A stretch of 64,000 nucleotides of DNA. It comes from JAXGMQ01 sp964613055 (GTDB lineage Bacteria; Caldisericota; Caldisericia; JAAYUI01). Location of the stretch: NCBI GenBank assembly GCA_964613055.1, contig CAZTGD010000001.1, positions 62,001 to 126,000 of the forward strand, read 5' to 3'. Every line of letters starts with the position of its first letter. Position 1 is the first letter of the stretch. Positions 1 through 9,390 of the stretch are shown here, piece after piece. The translations under genes were made by a program, and so were the position numbers. Under the pieces are notes generated by a model. That model made no database searches, had not been told where the DNA came from, and worked only from the letters and a program-made list of their open reading frames with translations.

Positions 1-2341
1 ATTCAGCAACAACTATTGTTGAGAAAGCGTAGGTTACACCCATTGCATGTCCTGCTTCGCTAGAATTCCCGATGATATAAGAAACAAAAACGACTGCTCC
101 CATTATCAAACCCCTCACGATTGTATCTGTAAGAAATGCTCCAGAGATGAGTTTCTTCCTTGGGTTTCGAGGTTTGCGAGTCATTATCCCTGCTTCTGCT
201 GGCTCTATACCAAGGGCTAGGGCTGGGAGACTGTCTGTTAGTAGGTTCACCCAGAGAAGCTGAATTGCAAATAGTGGCAGTTCCAGACCAAAAATAATGG
301 TCAGGAAGATGAGGAATACCTCACCGATGTTTGCACCAAGCATGTACCAGATGAACTTCTTAACATTATCAAAGATAACTCGACCTTCAAAGATGGCTTT
401 AACGATCGTTGAGAAACTATCATCAGTAAGAATTAGAGATGCTGAATCCTTTGCCACTTCACAGCCAGTGATTCCCATCGACACGCCGATGTCAGCCTTC
501 TTTAGTGCCGGTGCATCGTTTACTCCATCGCCAGTCATTGCAACTACGTTGTTTCTTTGTTGCAGGATATTAACAATTCTAAGTTTATGCTCGGGTGCAA
601 CTCGGGCAAAAACATTCGTCTTGGGAATCAATTCATCTATTCTGTCGCCTAATCTACTGAAGTCTTTGCCAGTAACAGGTTCGTCGTTTTTATCTGCGAT
701 ACCCAGTTTATGGGCATATATCATGGCTGTTTCCGGGTGGTCACCCGTTACCATTACAGGTCGGATACCTGCGGTCTTACATCTTCTGACAGCCTCCGGC
801 ACGTCTTGTCTTATGGGATCTTTTAGCCCGATGAATCCGACCAGAATCATTTTCTTCTCCTCGACCCTGTCTTTTGGTTCTGGCTCTGGAGAGTGTTTAT
901 AGGCAAATCCCATGGTTCTATAGCCATCATTGGTTATCTGAGATCCCAACTCAATGAGTTTATTTCTCGTTTCATCATCAATACTGACGATCTTACCATT
1001 CAACAGCAATCTATCCGACATATTGAGTACGACTTCAAATGCACCCTTCGTGTATGCAAAGAGTTTGTCCTTCTCACGATGGACAGTGGTCATGGCTTTT
1101 CTCTTTGAGTCAAATGAAAGTTCGTCTACCCTTCGTGGAATCATATCCTGGTCGATACCCAGGCTCATTGCAAACTGAAGCAATGCTATCTCAGTTGGAT
1201 CGCCGGTAAATTCTCCGTCATCGTTGTACGTTGAGTCATTGCATCCGGCTGATATCTTAGCCATTGGGCCAAGGCTTTCAGGTCTCTCCTTGTAAAGATC
1301 AACAATCTTCATGTCGACAACAGCGCGTTCTGCCTTCATCTTGTTTTCAGTGAGTGTGCCAGTTTTGTCAGTACAGATAACCGTTGTTGCTCCGAGTGTT
1401 TCAACAGAAGACAGCTTCTTGATGATCGCACCTTTCTTACTCATGCGTGATGTTCCAATCGATAGAACTATCGTTACAACCGCTGGCAGACCCTCAGGTA
1501 TGGCCGCAACAGCCAGTGAAACTGCAAAGATTAGCTGGCGTGTCCAATCACCATACATGTATACGTCTATTCCAAAAACCAACCCGCATACGACAAGGAA
1601 TACAATACCAAGCATCAGTCCCAACTGGGCCAGTTGTTTTTCAAGCGGAGTTTTTTCTTTCTTAACACTGGCAAGACTGCTGGCAATTTTACCCATAGCC
1701 GTGTCCATGCCAGTGGTAACTACTATACCAGTGCCTCTACCTGTGGTCACCATTGTCCCAGAGAAAGCTGAGTTGAACCAGTCCCCATATGTAGCATCCT
1801 CTTCAACCGATGCATTAATATCCTTCTTCGCGGGTTTTGATTCACCTGTCAAAATGGCTTCGTTGCAAGCCAATCCGATGGATTCAATCAATCTGATGTC
1901 AGCTGGTATGAGATCGCCAGATGCAACAGAAACAACATCACCAGGCACCAGGTCATGTGCGGGAATCTCCTTTGTCTGTCCGTCTCTGATGACCTTTGCA
2001 AGGGGAGCACTCATCTCTCGAAGTGATGCAAGCGCGCCTTCAGCTTTATACTCCTGAACAATTCCCATGATAGCGTTGATTAAAACGATAATTATGATTG
2101 CAATTCCATCTATGAATTCACCGGTAAAGAAGGATGCAACACAAGCAAGGATGAGGATGATTATTAGAGGATTGACGAATTGTCCTATGATCATCTGCCA
2201 TATAGTACTGCCTTCATTTGCATCTATCTTGTTCAAACCATATTTTTCAAGTCTTGAAGATGCCTTGCTGTTAGTCAGTCCTCTGGCGGATGTTCCGAGT
2301 TTATCCAAAACAGCGTCTAAGTTCATTGCATGCCAATTCAT
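1..2341 (-). CDS. P2A-type Ca2+-transporting ATPase, C-terminus cut off
   Basis: Pumps cations (probably Ca2+) across the cytoplasmic membrane at the cost of ATP. About 780 residues are visible and the frame is open to base 1; the last membrane helices (roughly 100 residues) lie outside the window. Seen: N-terminal cation-ATPase domain, actuator motif LTGES (about residue 174), M4 motif AAIPEGLP (about 280), phosphorylation site CTDKTGT with Asp325, hinge TGDGVNDAPA (about 600), and M6 motif NLLTDSLPAL (about 700). The M4 and M6 motifs carry the Ca2+-site residues of SERCA-type pumps. The start at 2341 is chosen because AAGGAG lies 11 bases upstream; an in-frame ATG at 2326 is the alternative. 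It follows the CtpA gene by 18 bases and probably shares its transcript. The substrate is inferred from the motifs. Confidence 0.93.
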   Translation of the reverse strand, partial: MNWHAMNLDAVLDKLGTSARGLTNSKASSRLEKYGLNKIDANEGSTIWQMIIGQFVNPLIIILILACVASFFTGEFIDGIAIIIIVLINAIMGIVQEYKAEGALASLREMSAPLAKVIRDGQTKEIPAHDLVPGDVVSVASGDLIPADIRLIESIGLACNEAILTGESKPAKKDINASVEEDATYGDWFNSAFSGTMVTTGRGTGIVVTTGMDTAMGKIASSLASVKKEKTPLEKQLAQLGLMLGIVFLVVCGLVFGIDVYMYGDWTRQLIFAVSLAVAAIPEGLPAVVTIVLSIGTSRMSKKGAIIKKLSSVETLGATTVICTDKTGTLTENKMKAERAVVDMKIVDLYKERPESLGPMAKISAGCNDSTYNDDGEFTGDPTEIALLQFAMSLGIDQDMIPRRVDELSFDSKRKAMTTVHREKDKLFAYTKGAFEVVLNMSDRLLLNGKIVSIDDETRNKLIELGSQITNDGYRTMGFAYKHSPEPEPKDRVEEKKMILVGFIGLKDPIRQDVPEAVRRCKTAGIRPVMVTGDHPETAMIYAHKLGIADKNDEPVTGKDFSRLGDRIDELIPKTNVFARVAPEHKLRIVNILQQRNNVVAMTGDGVNDAPALKKADIGVSMGITGCEVAKDSASLILTDDSFSTIVKAIFEGRVIFDNVKKFIWYMLGANIGEVFLIFLTIIFGLELPLFAIQLLWVNLLTDSLPALALGIEPAEAGIMTRKPRNPRKKLISGAFLTDTIVRGLIMGAVVFVSYIIGNSSEAGHAMGVTYAFSTIVVAE

Positions 2342-2359
2342 AAATGAAACTGCTCCTTA

Positions 2360-3517
2360 CTAGTTGTTGTTTAGAACCTCTATGGCTCGCTGAACCACAA
2401 GGTCTTCTTCTGGGTTGTCTGGGGCTCTTTCGGTCAGGTATGGGTTCGGTGTTATAACAATGTCAGGCATGATACCATATCCGTGGACCTGATGTTCGTT
2501 GGGTGTAAGGTATTGTTGAATGGATAGCTTGATTGCTGAACCATCGCTCGCCGGGAAAACCTGCTGGACCAATCCCTTGCCAAAAGTCCTGCTACCAATA
2601 ATAGTGGCGGCTTCCCTGTCCTGGAGAGCACCAGCTAGAATCTCCGATGCCGAAGCTGACCACCTGTTTGTGAGCACTACAAGGTCGTATGGGAATCTTT
2701 GCCCAGATGTTCGAATCGTTTTCATGTTGTTATTTTTGTCAACAACGTGTACAAGTGGTCCTTCCTCTAGAAATAAACTTCCAATCTTAATGCAGGAATC
2801 AAGTAAACCACCCGTGTTACCTCTGAGATCGAGTATAAACTTCTTTGAATCATTGTTAATTGCATTGTTAATAGCATTTTCCATCTCGATTGGACTGTCG
2901 GGCATAAACGATATGAACTCAATATAGGTTATATTGCCAGGTAGAGTCTCAGAGAACACCGAATCGGCAACTATTCGGTCACGAGTTATGGTCTTGGTGA
3001 CCTCTATGCCATCATTGAGGAAAATGATATCAACGTTTGTTCCCTGTGGTCCCTTTATCTTTGTCACTATTAGATCAAGACTCTCACCGACCACTTCATC
3101 GTCATCAACAGCTTTGATGAGCCATCCCTCTTCGACTCCCGACTGTTGAGCGGGTGAGTCTCTAAATACCCTTGTGCATCTGGCGTATTGCCTGGTATCA
3201 TCGAGTGAGATCATGACTCCTATTCCAAAGTAAACTCCAGTTGTCGTTTCCTGAAATTGATTGAACTCATCCTTCGTAAAGAATGTTGACCATGGATCAA
3301 GACCACGCAATAGTGCTTTTGCCAGCGTCTCATCATCGAGTTCGGTGAAGTATGATCCAAGCGATGTGCTAACAGCCTTGTTGAGTCTATCAAATCCATC
3401 AATACTGGCTGTGGAACCAAACCCACTATTTATCATTATACCAGCAAACATCCCGCCACCAAAGGCGACGATCACAATCGATACGATTAAAAGTGAAAGA
3501 AGGCTTTTATTGTTCAT
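2360..3517 (-). CDS. ctpA: CtpA-family S41 carboxy-terminal processing protease
   Basis: Membrane-anchored serine protease of the tail-specific/CtpA family, acting outside the cytoplasmic membrane. 385 residues: one N-terminal membrane segment (about 7-30), PDZ domain (about 88-170), then the S41 catalytic domain. The family's catalytic Ser and Lys are visible in WSASASEILAG (Ser289) and RTFGKGLVQ (Lys314), 25 residues apart as in Prc. It follows the EnvC-like gene by 31 bases and has its own AAAGGA ribosome site. In many Firmicutes a CtpA/CtpB protease lies directly after ftsEX and a murein hydrolase activator, so a role in cleaving cell-wall regulators is plausible; that role is inferred. 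Confidence 0.95.
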   Translation of the reverse strand: MNNKSLLSLLIVSIVIVAFGGGMFAGIMINSGFGSTASIDGFDRLNKAVSTSLGSYFTELDDETLAKALLRGLDPWSTFFTKDEFNQFQETTTGVYFGIGVMISLDDTRQYARCTRVFRDSPAQQSGVEEGWLIKAVDDDEVVGESLDLIVTKIKGPQGTNVDIIFLNDGIEVTKTITRDRIVADSVFSETLPGNITYIEFISFMPDSPIEMENAINNAINNDSKKFILDLRGNTGGLLDSCIKIGSLFLEEGPLVHVVDKNNNMKTIRTSGQRFPYDLVVLTNRWSASASEILAGALQDREAATIIGSRTFGKGLVQQVFPASDGSAIKLSIQQYLTPNEHQVHGYGIMPDIVITPNPYLTERAPDNPEEDLVVQRAIEVLNNN

Positions 3518-3548
3518 GTTAGTATCCTTTCTGATAGGCCTGTGTTAT

Positions 3549-4733
3549 TTACTTCTCAGGTAGATAATCCCTGGGATTCTTGTGTTCGCCATTAACTCGA
3601 ACTTCAAAGTGAATGTGAGGTCCTGTACTCCAGCCTGTAGAGCCTATGTAGCCAATCACTTCCCCTCTCTTAACGCTGGCTCCCTTTGTTGTTCCAAATC
3701 TGGACATATGTCCATAGAGTGTTGCGAATGCTTTTCCAGAATCATCTACGCCGTGGTTAACGATAACACAATAACCATAGCCACCATACCATCTGCATAT
3801 CTCAACCACACCATTGGCAGAAGCGTTTATGGGAGTTCCCATTGAAGCAGGGATATCAATGCCAGTGTGCATCCTCCACTCCTTGAAGATGGGATGGTAT
3901 CTCATACCGTATTCCGAACTCACCCTGCCAGGAATCGGCCATATGAATTTACCGTCTGTTCTAAGCCTTCGGTTGCGCTCCTCGATAGCTTTGAATGTAG
4001 CGTCGATTTCCCTGTCATACTTGTTGAGCTGGCTGTTGTAGTAGATTTTCTTTTCTTTGCTTTCAGTAATTTCAGCACTGATTGTATTGAGAACAGATTT
4101 GTACTTGGATTGAAGAAGTGCTAGATCGTTTTTTTCTTTCTTGAGTTTTTCTTGAAGCTCCGAAAGTCGAATCTCCTTGTTCTCGAGGTTTATTTGATTT
4201 TGAAACTGAGATGCTGATTCCTCTCTCAGGTCATTGACAGCTATAATCACACCATCAATGAGTTTATTGATACTGGACTTTCGAGTTACGAGTTCAGAGA
4301 ATTCAGTTGATGAGAATACATAGTCTACGAAACGTTTGCCACTGATCTCTCGTACAAACTTGATCAGGTTGGTTACCCTGCCTCGTTTTTCATCGATGTT
4401 CTCGCCTATTACAGACAGCTTCTCCCTTACGCTGGTTATGTGATGATTTGTTGTTTCTATCTCGAGTTCTGTCCTTATAAGCTCTGCTGATACCTCAGTA
4501 ATCTGCTGGTCTATATCGATTAGGTGTTTTGAGTTGTCTGAGTAGTCCTTGTTGAGAACCAACAGATTCTGTTTTTCTCTTGCAAGTGCAGAACGACTCT
4601 CACGTTGTCTACGTTTGGCGATTTCTAACTGTTGTTCGAGTGTCATGTATGCACTGATGTTTCCAGCAAACGAAAATGAGAGAACGACGAGTACTATGAT
4701 AGAAACAATCTTCTTCAATGGGATTTTTCTCAT
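3549..4733 (-). CDS. EnvC/PcsB-like murein hydrolase activator (coiled coil + M23/LytM)
   Basis: Exported cell-wall factor expected to work with FtsEX at division. 394 residues: signal peptide or anchor (about 9-29), long coiled coil (about 30-265) rich in Glu, Lys and Leu heptads, and a C-terminal LytM/M23 domain (about 280-390). The domain shows HTGIDIPA, YGHMSRFG and the GPHIHFEVR motif, so the zinc-binding His and Asp residues appear to be present. Unlike E. coli EnvC, which has lost these ligands, this copy could be an active endopeptidase. The start overlaps the ftsX stop by 4 bases, implying translational coupling with the FtsEX complex that is known to recruit such proteins through their coiled coils. 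Confidence 0.93.
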   Translation of the reverse strand: MRKIPLKKIVSIIVLVVLSFSFAGNISAYMTLEQQLEIAKRRQRESRSALAREKQNLLVLNKDYSDNSKHLIDIDQQITEVSAELIRTELEIETTNHHITSVREKLSVIGENIDEKRGRVTNLIKFVREISGKRFVDYVFSSTEFSELVTRKSSINKLIDGVIIAVNDLREESASQFQNQINLENKEIRLSELQEKLKKEKNDLALLQSKYKSVLNTISAEITESKEKKIYYNSQLNKYDREIDATFKAIEERNRRLRTDGKFIWPIPGRVSSEYGMRYHPIFKEWRMHTGIDIPASMGTPINASANGVVEICRWYGGYGYCVIVNHGVDDSGKAFATLYGHMSRFGTTKGASVKRGEVIGYIGSTGWSTGPHIHFEVRVNGEHKNPRDYLPEK

Positions 4734-5614
4734 GGCTTAATCCTCCTGATATGCACAGATGATGATCGCCAGCTGGTCAGCAGTCCTGCGAGTAACCCAA
4801 AAGTCATAGTTGCTATGAGGATAAGGTTGAAGGTTGTTTCAGGCAGGGATATATTGAACCATGGTAACATTGACTGGATGAGAGTCTGAAATTTGTTCCA
4901 TCCAAACCAGATTCCCACTGTTGCCAATCCTCCGCCTATCAGACCGTAAAATAAACCTTCAATTATGTACGGCATAATGATGACGGATGGCGGAGCGCCA
5001 ACGAGGCTCATTATCTCTATCTCATCCCTTCTCGAGGCGATTGACAAAATAATCGTTGAGCTGATAACGATGGTGGTTACCATCAAAGCGAGAATGGCAA
5101 GACCTAAAGCAATCCATCGAAACAGGCTGAATAGGGCTATGAATTTGTTGATCACTTCCTCTTCAAATACTGCTTTCTCAACAATAGTATACTGCTCAAT
5201 AATCTCTGTTAACTCTTTTATCTGTTCAGGATTCTCTGGTGTGACAACCAGTTCCCACTGGAGAGGGTTAAAACCGATTGAGGTTATTATCTCATCAGAG
5301 GTCAAACCTAGATAGTTCCCGAGGTCATCCATAACAACCTCAGGACTGTTTACAGTGACCGACTTTACTTCATCCAATTCTTCAAGCATGGTTGCCAGGT
5401 TGTTGGCAGAGGTTTCATCGGCGTCTGCGGTCAGTTGTACTGGAATGGTGAATCTCTTTTTTGCAGTCTCACCGAAGGAGGTACCCGCCATACCAAGAAG
5501 CAATGTAGCGCTGACAAGGAATATGGTCACAGACATAACGACAATAGCAGACAGGGATCTGCCTGGGGTTCTGAGAATCGACCTGAAAGCCCACCTTATC
5601 TGTCTACTCAGCAT
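4730..5614 (-). CDS. ftsX: Cell division ABC transporter permease FtsX
   Basis: Membrane half of the FtsEX complex, which transmits ATP hydrolysis by FtsE to an extracellular murein hydrolase activator. 294 residues with the FtsX pattern: one N-terminal helix (about 22-45), a large extracellular loop (about 50-165), then three helices near 170-200, 215-245 and 262-282. The N-terminal RQIRWAFRSILRTPGRS stretch is typical of the family. It overlaps ftsE by 11 bases upstream and the EnvC-like gene by 4 bases downstream, so the three proteins are probably made in fixed proportion. Confidence 0.95.
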   Translation of the reverse strand: MLSRQIRWAFRSILRTPGRSLSAIVVMSVTIFLVSATLLLGMAGTSFGETAKKRFTIPVQLTADADETSANNLATMLEELDEVKSVTVNSPEVVMDDLGNYLGLTSDEIITSIGFNPLQWELVVTPENPEQIKELTEIIEQYTIVEKAVFEEEVINKFIALFSLFRWIALGLAILALMVTTIVISSTIILSIASRRDEIEIMSLVGAPPSVIIMPYIIEGLFYGLIGGGLATVGIWFGWNKFQTLIQSMLPWFNISLPETTFNLILIATMTFGLLAGLLTSWRSSSVHIRRIKP

Positions 5615-6269
5615 GGTTGTATCCTTCCATCTGACCGTGGTCCAGTTTCAATGCTTTTTTCATTGATTTGGTTACCAGTCTGCTGTCGTGTGTTGCAATC
5701 AAGAGTGTTGTGCCCATGTTGTTTATCTCTGATAGGATGTCCAGTATCATGTCCGAATTCGCATCATCAAGGTTGCCAGTTGGCTCGTCTGCGAGCAGTA
5801 GCTGAGGATTATTAACTAATGCTCTTGCTATGGCCACGCGTTGCTGTTCACCGCCAGAGAGCATGTTAGGATAATCTCTTGACCTGAGTGAGAGGTCTAC
5901 AAATCCAAGTGCTTCACTCACCTTTTTCTTGATGTAGTTATTTTTTGCACCCTGAACCTCGAGTGCAAAAGCGATATTCTCCCATACCGTTTTATTCTTG
6001 ATTAGTTTGTAATCCTGGAAAACGATACCAAGTTTGCGGCGAAGCGATGCTACCTTGTTTGGTGAAAGTGATGCAACGTTACTGCCGAAAAGGGACACAC
6101 TCCCACTGGTTGGTTTGACGGCTCCATATATTAGTTTGAGAAGAGTGCTCTTACCAGAACCAGAATGACCCATAATGAATTTGAAGTCACCTTTGTTGAG
6201 TGTTACAGAAACATCATTTAAAGCAACCTGACTGCCAAATCGTTTTGACACTGAGTCTATTTCAAGCAT
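5604..6269 (-). CDS. ftsE: Cell division ATP-binding protein FtsE
   Basis: ATPase half of FtsEX. 221 residues with a complete ABC cassette: Walker A GHSGSGKST (residues 34-42), signature LSGGEQQRVAIARAL, Walker B LLLADEPTGNLD, and the switch histidine in LLIATHDSRL. The start is taken as the ATG at 6269 because it forms a TAATG overlap with the stop of the YitT gene and has GAGGAG five bases upstream; the in-frame GTG at 6275 lies inside that ribosome site. It is followed by ftsX with an 11-base overlap. Confidence 0.96.
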   Translation of the reverse strand: MLEIDSVSKRFGSQVALNDVSVTLNKGDFKFIMGHSGSGKSTLLKLIYGAVKPTSGSVSLFGSNVASLSPNKVASLRRKLGIVFQDYKLIKNKTVWENIAFALEVQGAKNNYIKKKVSEALGFVDLSLRSRDYPNMLSGGEQQRVAIARALVNNPQLLLADEPTGNLDDANSDMILDILSEINNMGTTLLIATHDSRLVTKSMKKALKLDHGQMEGYNHAE

Positions 6270-7165
6270 TACCACTCCTCAATTCTGGGTTTCTTGAATC
6301 CCTCTCCAATAACTTCGTTGAGAGGACCCACCATGCAAAAAACATCCGGATCGGTTTCCAAGACTATGTTCTTCGCACTGGATATCTGAGACCTGTGGAT
6401 GGCAACAATGATTACTGATTTTACTGATCCGCTGAAACCACCTTCACCTTTTATTATTGTAATGCTTCTGCCCAGTCTGGCAAGCAGGTTCTCCCTGATC
6501 TCCTCTTTCTTGTCAGTCACAATAGTCATTTTTTTGGTGTAAGAAATGCCTTCCTGTACAATATCGATTACGAATGAACTAACCACCAGTGCTATAAGCG
6601 CATAAAGTGATATGAGAGCATTTTGGAAGTAGAAACCTAACCCTATGATAACTAGAGTATCGATTAGCAATATTGCTTGACCAAAGGGGAGTCCGGTGTA
6701 GTAATGGACAACTTGAGCTATAAGGTCAGTTCCACCCGCAGATGCACGGTTTTTAAATGTGATGCCGATTCCGAGTCCATTGAGTATACCTCCATATATT
6801 GCCGCCAACATCATGCTGGATGATGGATTACTCTTATCTAGTATGTGAAATGCATCACGAAAAAGAAAAATAAAACCATCGATGAACAGGAACGCCACAA
6901 AAGAGACAATTATTGTTCTGATGGCATACTTATAGCCCATTCTCTTCCAGGACAGAAAAACCCAAGGTACATTAAGGAGGAAGTAAGCAATACCTATACT
7001 TATTATTCCACCAGTCAAATCAGATACTATGATCGCAACAGCGGTCATCCCACCAGGGGCTATGTTGTGAGGTACAAGGAACAAGGCATAGGACATTGCC
7101 TCTATGGCAACACCGGTAGCAATGCCAATATATCTTTTTATCTCGCTAAAGATTCGTTTTTTCAT
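6269..7165 (-). CDS. YitT/DUF161 family membrane protein with DUF2179 domain
   Basis: Integral membrane protein of the YitT family, whose function is not settled. 298 residues: about five membrane helices between residues 8 and 200, including the conserved GIGITFKNRASAGGTDLIAQ loop, then a cytoplasmic DUF2179-type domain (about 215-298) with the typical VTDKKEEIRENLL and MVGPLNEVIGEGFKKP segments. It is the first gene of the probable ftsEX operon. AGGTGA lies four bases before the ATG, and a promoter fit lies at 7193-7220. The position ahead of ftsE may simply reflect co-transcription. Confidence 0.9.
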   Translation of the reverse strand: MKKRIFSEIKRYIGIATGVAIEAMSYALFLVPHNIAPGGMTAVAIIVSDLTGGIISIGIAYFLLNVPWVFLSWKRMGYKYAIRTIIVSFVAFLFIDGFIFLFRDAFHILDKSNPSSSMMLAAIYGGILNGLGIGITFKNRASAGGTDLIAQVVHYYTGLPFGQAILLIDTLVIIGLGFYFQNALISLYALIALVVSSFVIDIVQEGISYTKKMTIVTDKKEEIRENLLARLGRSITIIKGEGGFSGSVKSVIIVAIHRSQISSAKNIVLETDPDVFCMVGPLNEVIGEGFKKPRIEEW

Positions 7166-7192
7166 TTCTTCACCTACTGTTTGCTGGCATTC

Positions 7193-7220
7193 AGTTTAGG
7201 TGATTGCTTATGTTATTCAA
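7193..7220 (-). promoter_or_regulatory. Predicted sigma-70-type promoter for the YitT-ftsEX operon
   Basis: On the minus strand TTGAAT (7220-7215), a 16-base spacer and TAAACT (7198-7193), about 27 bases before the YitT start. It is a moderate match to consensus (4/6 in each box), supported by the 16-base spacing shared with stronger promoters in the window. Confidence 0.5.
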
Positions 7221-7336
7221 GACATACAGATAACAGCAGTTAATTGATGAAACTGCCAAGAATACGATTTCTTTCAATCCCATAGAGCATTAAACGAAAA
7301 GTAGCTGTTATCGGTTAAAAGGTGTTTTATTACCCC

Positions 7337-7364
7337 TTGACAAAATGTTTCTGTTGGCTAATAT
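7337..7364 (+). promoter_or_regulatory. groESL promoter
   Basis: TTGACA (7337-7342), 16-base spacer, TAATAT (7359-7364). Expected transcription start is near 7371, so the CIRCE operator at 7376 covers the first transcribed bases, which is the classical arrangement for HrcA repression. Confidence 0.85.
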
Positions 7365-7375
7365 CTCAGTGTAGT

Positions 7376-7402
7376 TTAGCAGTCACATGATGAGACTGCT
7401 AA
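7376..7402 (+). promoter_or_regulatory. CIRCE operator (HrcA site) upstream of groES, variant arms
   Basis: Perfect 9-base inverted repeat with a 9-base spacer: TTAGCAGTC (7376-7384), N9, GACTGCTAA (7394-7402). The usual CIRCE arm is TTAGCACTC; here the seventh base is G with the compensating change in the other arm. The same arms occur ahead of grpE (18415-18441). Expected to bind HrcA and to repress groESL until heat shock. Confidence 0.92.
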
Positions 7403-7427
7403 TAGTTTAAAAACACAAGGAGGATAT

Positions 7428-7715
7428 ATGAATCTAAAACCACTCGGAGATCGAGTCGTTGTCAAGCCCCTCGAGGAGGAGGAGGCAATGCAGTCGGGGC
7501 TGTATATTCCAGATACAGCAAAGGAAAAACCAATCAAGGGTGAAGTGATCTCTGTTGGTCCTGGCAAGGTTCTTGATAACGGAAGCCGTGTTGCAATGGA
7601 TCTCAATCCAGGACAGAAAGTAATTTTTGCTAAGTACGGGGGAACTGAGATAAAGCTTGACGGAAACAAGTATATGATACTCAGCGAACGAGACGTGCTG
7701 GCAATCATAGACTGA
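7428..7715 (+). CDS. groS: Co-chaperonin GroES
   Basis: 95-residue lid of the GroEL chamber, full family length. It begins MNLKPLGDRVVVKPL, the standard GroES opening, and carries the mobile-loop segment around residues 15-35 and the conserved PGKVLDNG and VIFAKYGGTEIK segments. AAGGAGG lies seven bases upstream of the ATG. It is preceded by a promoter and a CIRCE operator and followed after 17 bases by groEL. Confidence 0.98.
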   Translation: MNLKPLGDRVVVKPLEEEEAMQSGLYIPDTAKEKPIKGEVISVGPGKVLDNGSRVAMDLNPGQKVIFAKYGGTEIKLDGNKYMILSERDVLAIID

Positions 7716-7732
7716 GACTGAAAGGACAGAAA

Positions 7733-9358
7733 ATGGACGCAAAACAGATAGTATTTGGTGAGGAAGCAAGAGCGAAGATCAGATCCGGTGTGGACAAGTT
7801 GGCAAACACTGTCAAGGTTACCCTGGGTCCTCGAGGTAGACACGTACTCCTCGAGAAGAAATATGGTTCCCCAGTGGCATCTGATGACGGTGTTTCAATC
7901 GCAAAGGATATTGAGCTAGAAGACCCATTTGAGAACCTTGGTGCCGTGATGGCAAAAGAGGTTGCATCAAAGACGTCCGACATAGCCGGTGACGGAACAA
8001 CAACTGCCACAGTACTGGCTCAGAAGATGGTGACTGAGGGCCTGAAGAACGTTGCGGCTGGGGCAAATCCTATCGCCATAAAGCGAGGCATGGACAAGGC
8101 TGTAGCTGAGGCTGTGAAGATGATCAAGTCCAAGGGAAAGCCAATTCAGACAAAGGAAGACATTGCAAAGGTTGGTACCGTTTCTTCCAAGATCGAAGAG
8201 ATCGGCAATGCCATTGCAGATGCCATGGATAAGGTTGGTAGAGACGGCGTTATCTCGGTCGAAGAATCCCAGGGCTTTGGCATAGAGCTTGAAACTGTCG
8301 AAGGAATGCAGTTTGACAGGGGCTATGTATCTCCATACATGATCACTGATTCCGAGAGAATGGAAGCATCACTGGAGAAACCAAAGGTGTTTGTTACTGA
8401 CAAAAAGCTATCCTCCATGCAGGAACTGCTTGATCTGATAAACAAGGGTACAATCAACCAGTCCGAGCCATTCGTCATAATCGCAGAGGATATTGAAGGC
8501 GAAGCACTCACCTTCCTCGTACTCAACAAACTCAAGGGTGTTCTGAAATGTGTTGCTGTAAAGGCACCAGGTTTTGGTGACAGAAGAAAAGAGATGCTCA
8601 AGGATATCGCCATTCTCACCGGCGGACAGGTTGTGGCACAGGACTTAGGTATCAATATGGAATCTGTTACCACTGACATGCTTGGTACCGCTGAAAAAGT
8701 CGTTGTCACAAAGGACAACTGCACGATCCTCGGTGGTAAAGGCGACACAACAGGCATCAAGGATAGGATTGAACAGATCAAAGTTCAGATTGACGAAAGC
8801 AAGTCTGATTATGACAAGGAAAAACTGCAGGAGCGACTCGCAAAGCTTGCTGGCGGTGTTGCTGTAATCAAGGTTGGTGCACCAACAGAGACTGAGATGA
8901 AGGAACTCAAGCATAGAGTAGAGGATGCTGTCGCATCAACAAAAGCCGCCGTTGAAGAGGGTGTGGTAGCAGGCGGTGGAGTTACACTGTTTAACATCGC
9001 CAAAAGCCTTAATGACCTAAATCTTGAAGGTGATGAGAAGACAGGTGCAAATATAGTTAGGCACGCGCTTGAAGAACCACTTAGAGTCATTGCCAATAAC
9101 TCAGGAATGGACAGCTCGATTGTGGCTGAAAAGGTAAGAAACCTTCCCGAGGATCATGGTCTTGATGCAGAGAGTAACCAGTATGGTGACATGTTCGAGT
9201 TTGGTATAATCGACCCAGTAAAGGTTACAAGAGCTGGACTTGAGAATGCTACCTCGATTGCTTCAATGGTTCTGACTACTGAGAGTGCAATCACTGAGAT
9301 TCCAAAGGAAGATAAACCTGCATCTCCACCAGCAAACCCATATGGCGGAATGATGTAG
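7733..9358 (+). CDS. groL: Chaperonin GroEL
   Basis: 60-kDa chaperonin subunit, 541 residues (normal length). Equatorial ATP-site motifs are visible: LGPRGRHV near residue 30 and AGDGTTTATVLAQ near 85-97, including the catalytic Asp. Apical-domain residues follow (about 190-370), then the C-terminal half with AVEEGVVAGGGVTLF near 405. The tail ends in the usual PYGGMM, shorter than the long GGM repeats of many bacteria. It has an AAAGGA ribosome site, shares the CIRCE-controlled transcript with groES, and ends at the terminator at 9391-9425. Confidence 0.99.
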   Translation: MDAKQIVFGEEARAKIRSGVDKLANTVKVTLGPRGRHVLLEKKYGSPVASDDGVSIAKDIELEDPFENLGAVMAKEVASKTSDIAGDGTTTATVLAQKMVTEGLKNVAAGANPIAIKRGMDKAVAEAVKMIKSKGKPIQTKEDIAKVGTVSSKIEEIGNAIADAMDKVGRDGVISVEESQGFGIELETVEGMQFDRGYVSPYMITDSERMEASLEKPKVFVTDKKLSSMQELLDLINKGTINQSEPFVIIAEDIEGEALTFLVLNKLKGVLKCVAVKAPGFGDRRKEMLKDIAILTGGQVVAQDLGINMESVTTDMLGTAEKVVVTKDNCTILGGKGDTTGIKDRIEQIKVQIDESKSDYDKEKLQERLAKLAGGVAVIKVGAPTETEMKELKHRVEDAVASTKAAVEEGVVAGGGVTLFNIAKSLNDLNLEGDEKTGANIVRHALEEPLRVIANNSGMDSSIVAEKVRNLPEDHGLDAESNQYGDMFEFGIIDPVKVTRAGLENATSIASMVLTTESAITEIPKEDKPASPPANPYGGMM

Positions 9359-9390
9359 AATATTCCAGTAAATATAACTCGCATTGCGAG

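Noticed and set aside
297..2057. Long plus-strand open frames (201 and 248 codons) across the first 2 kb
   Set aside because: They are antisense to the P-type ATPase, whose catalytic motifs are all on the minus strand in one uninterrupted frame.
8323..9096. Minus-strand open frames opposite groEL
   Set aside because: Antisense frames favoured by the codon use of groEL; no start signal and no family resemblance.
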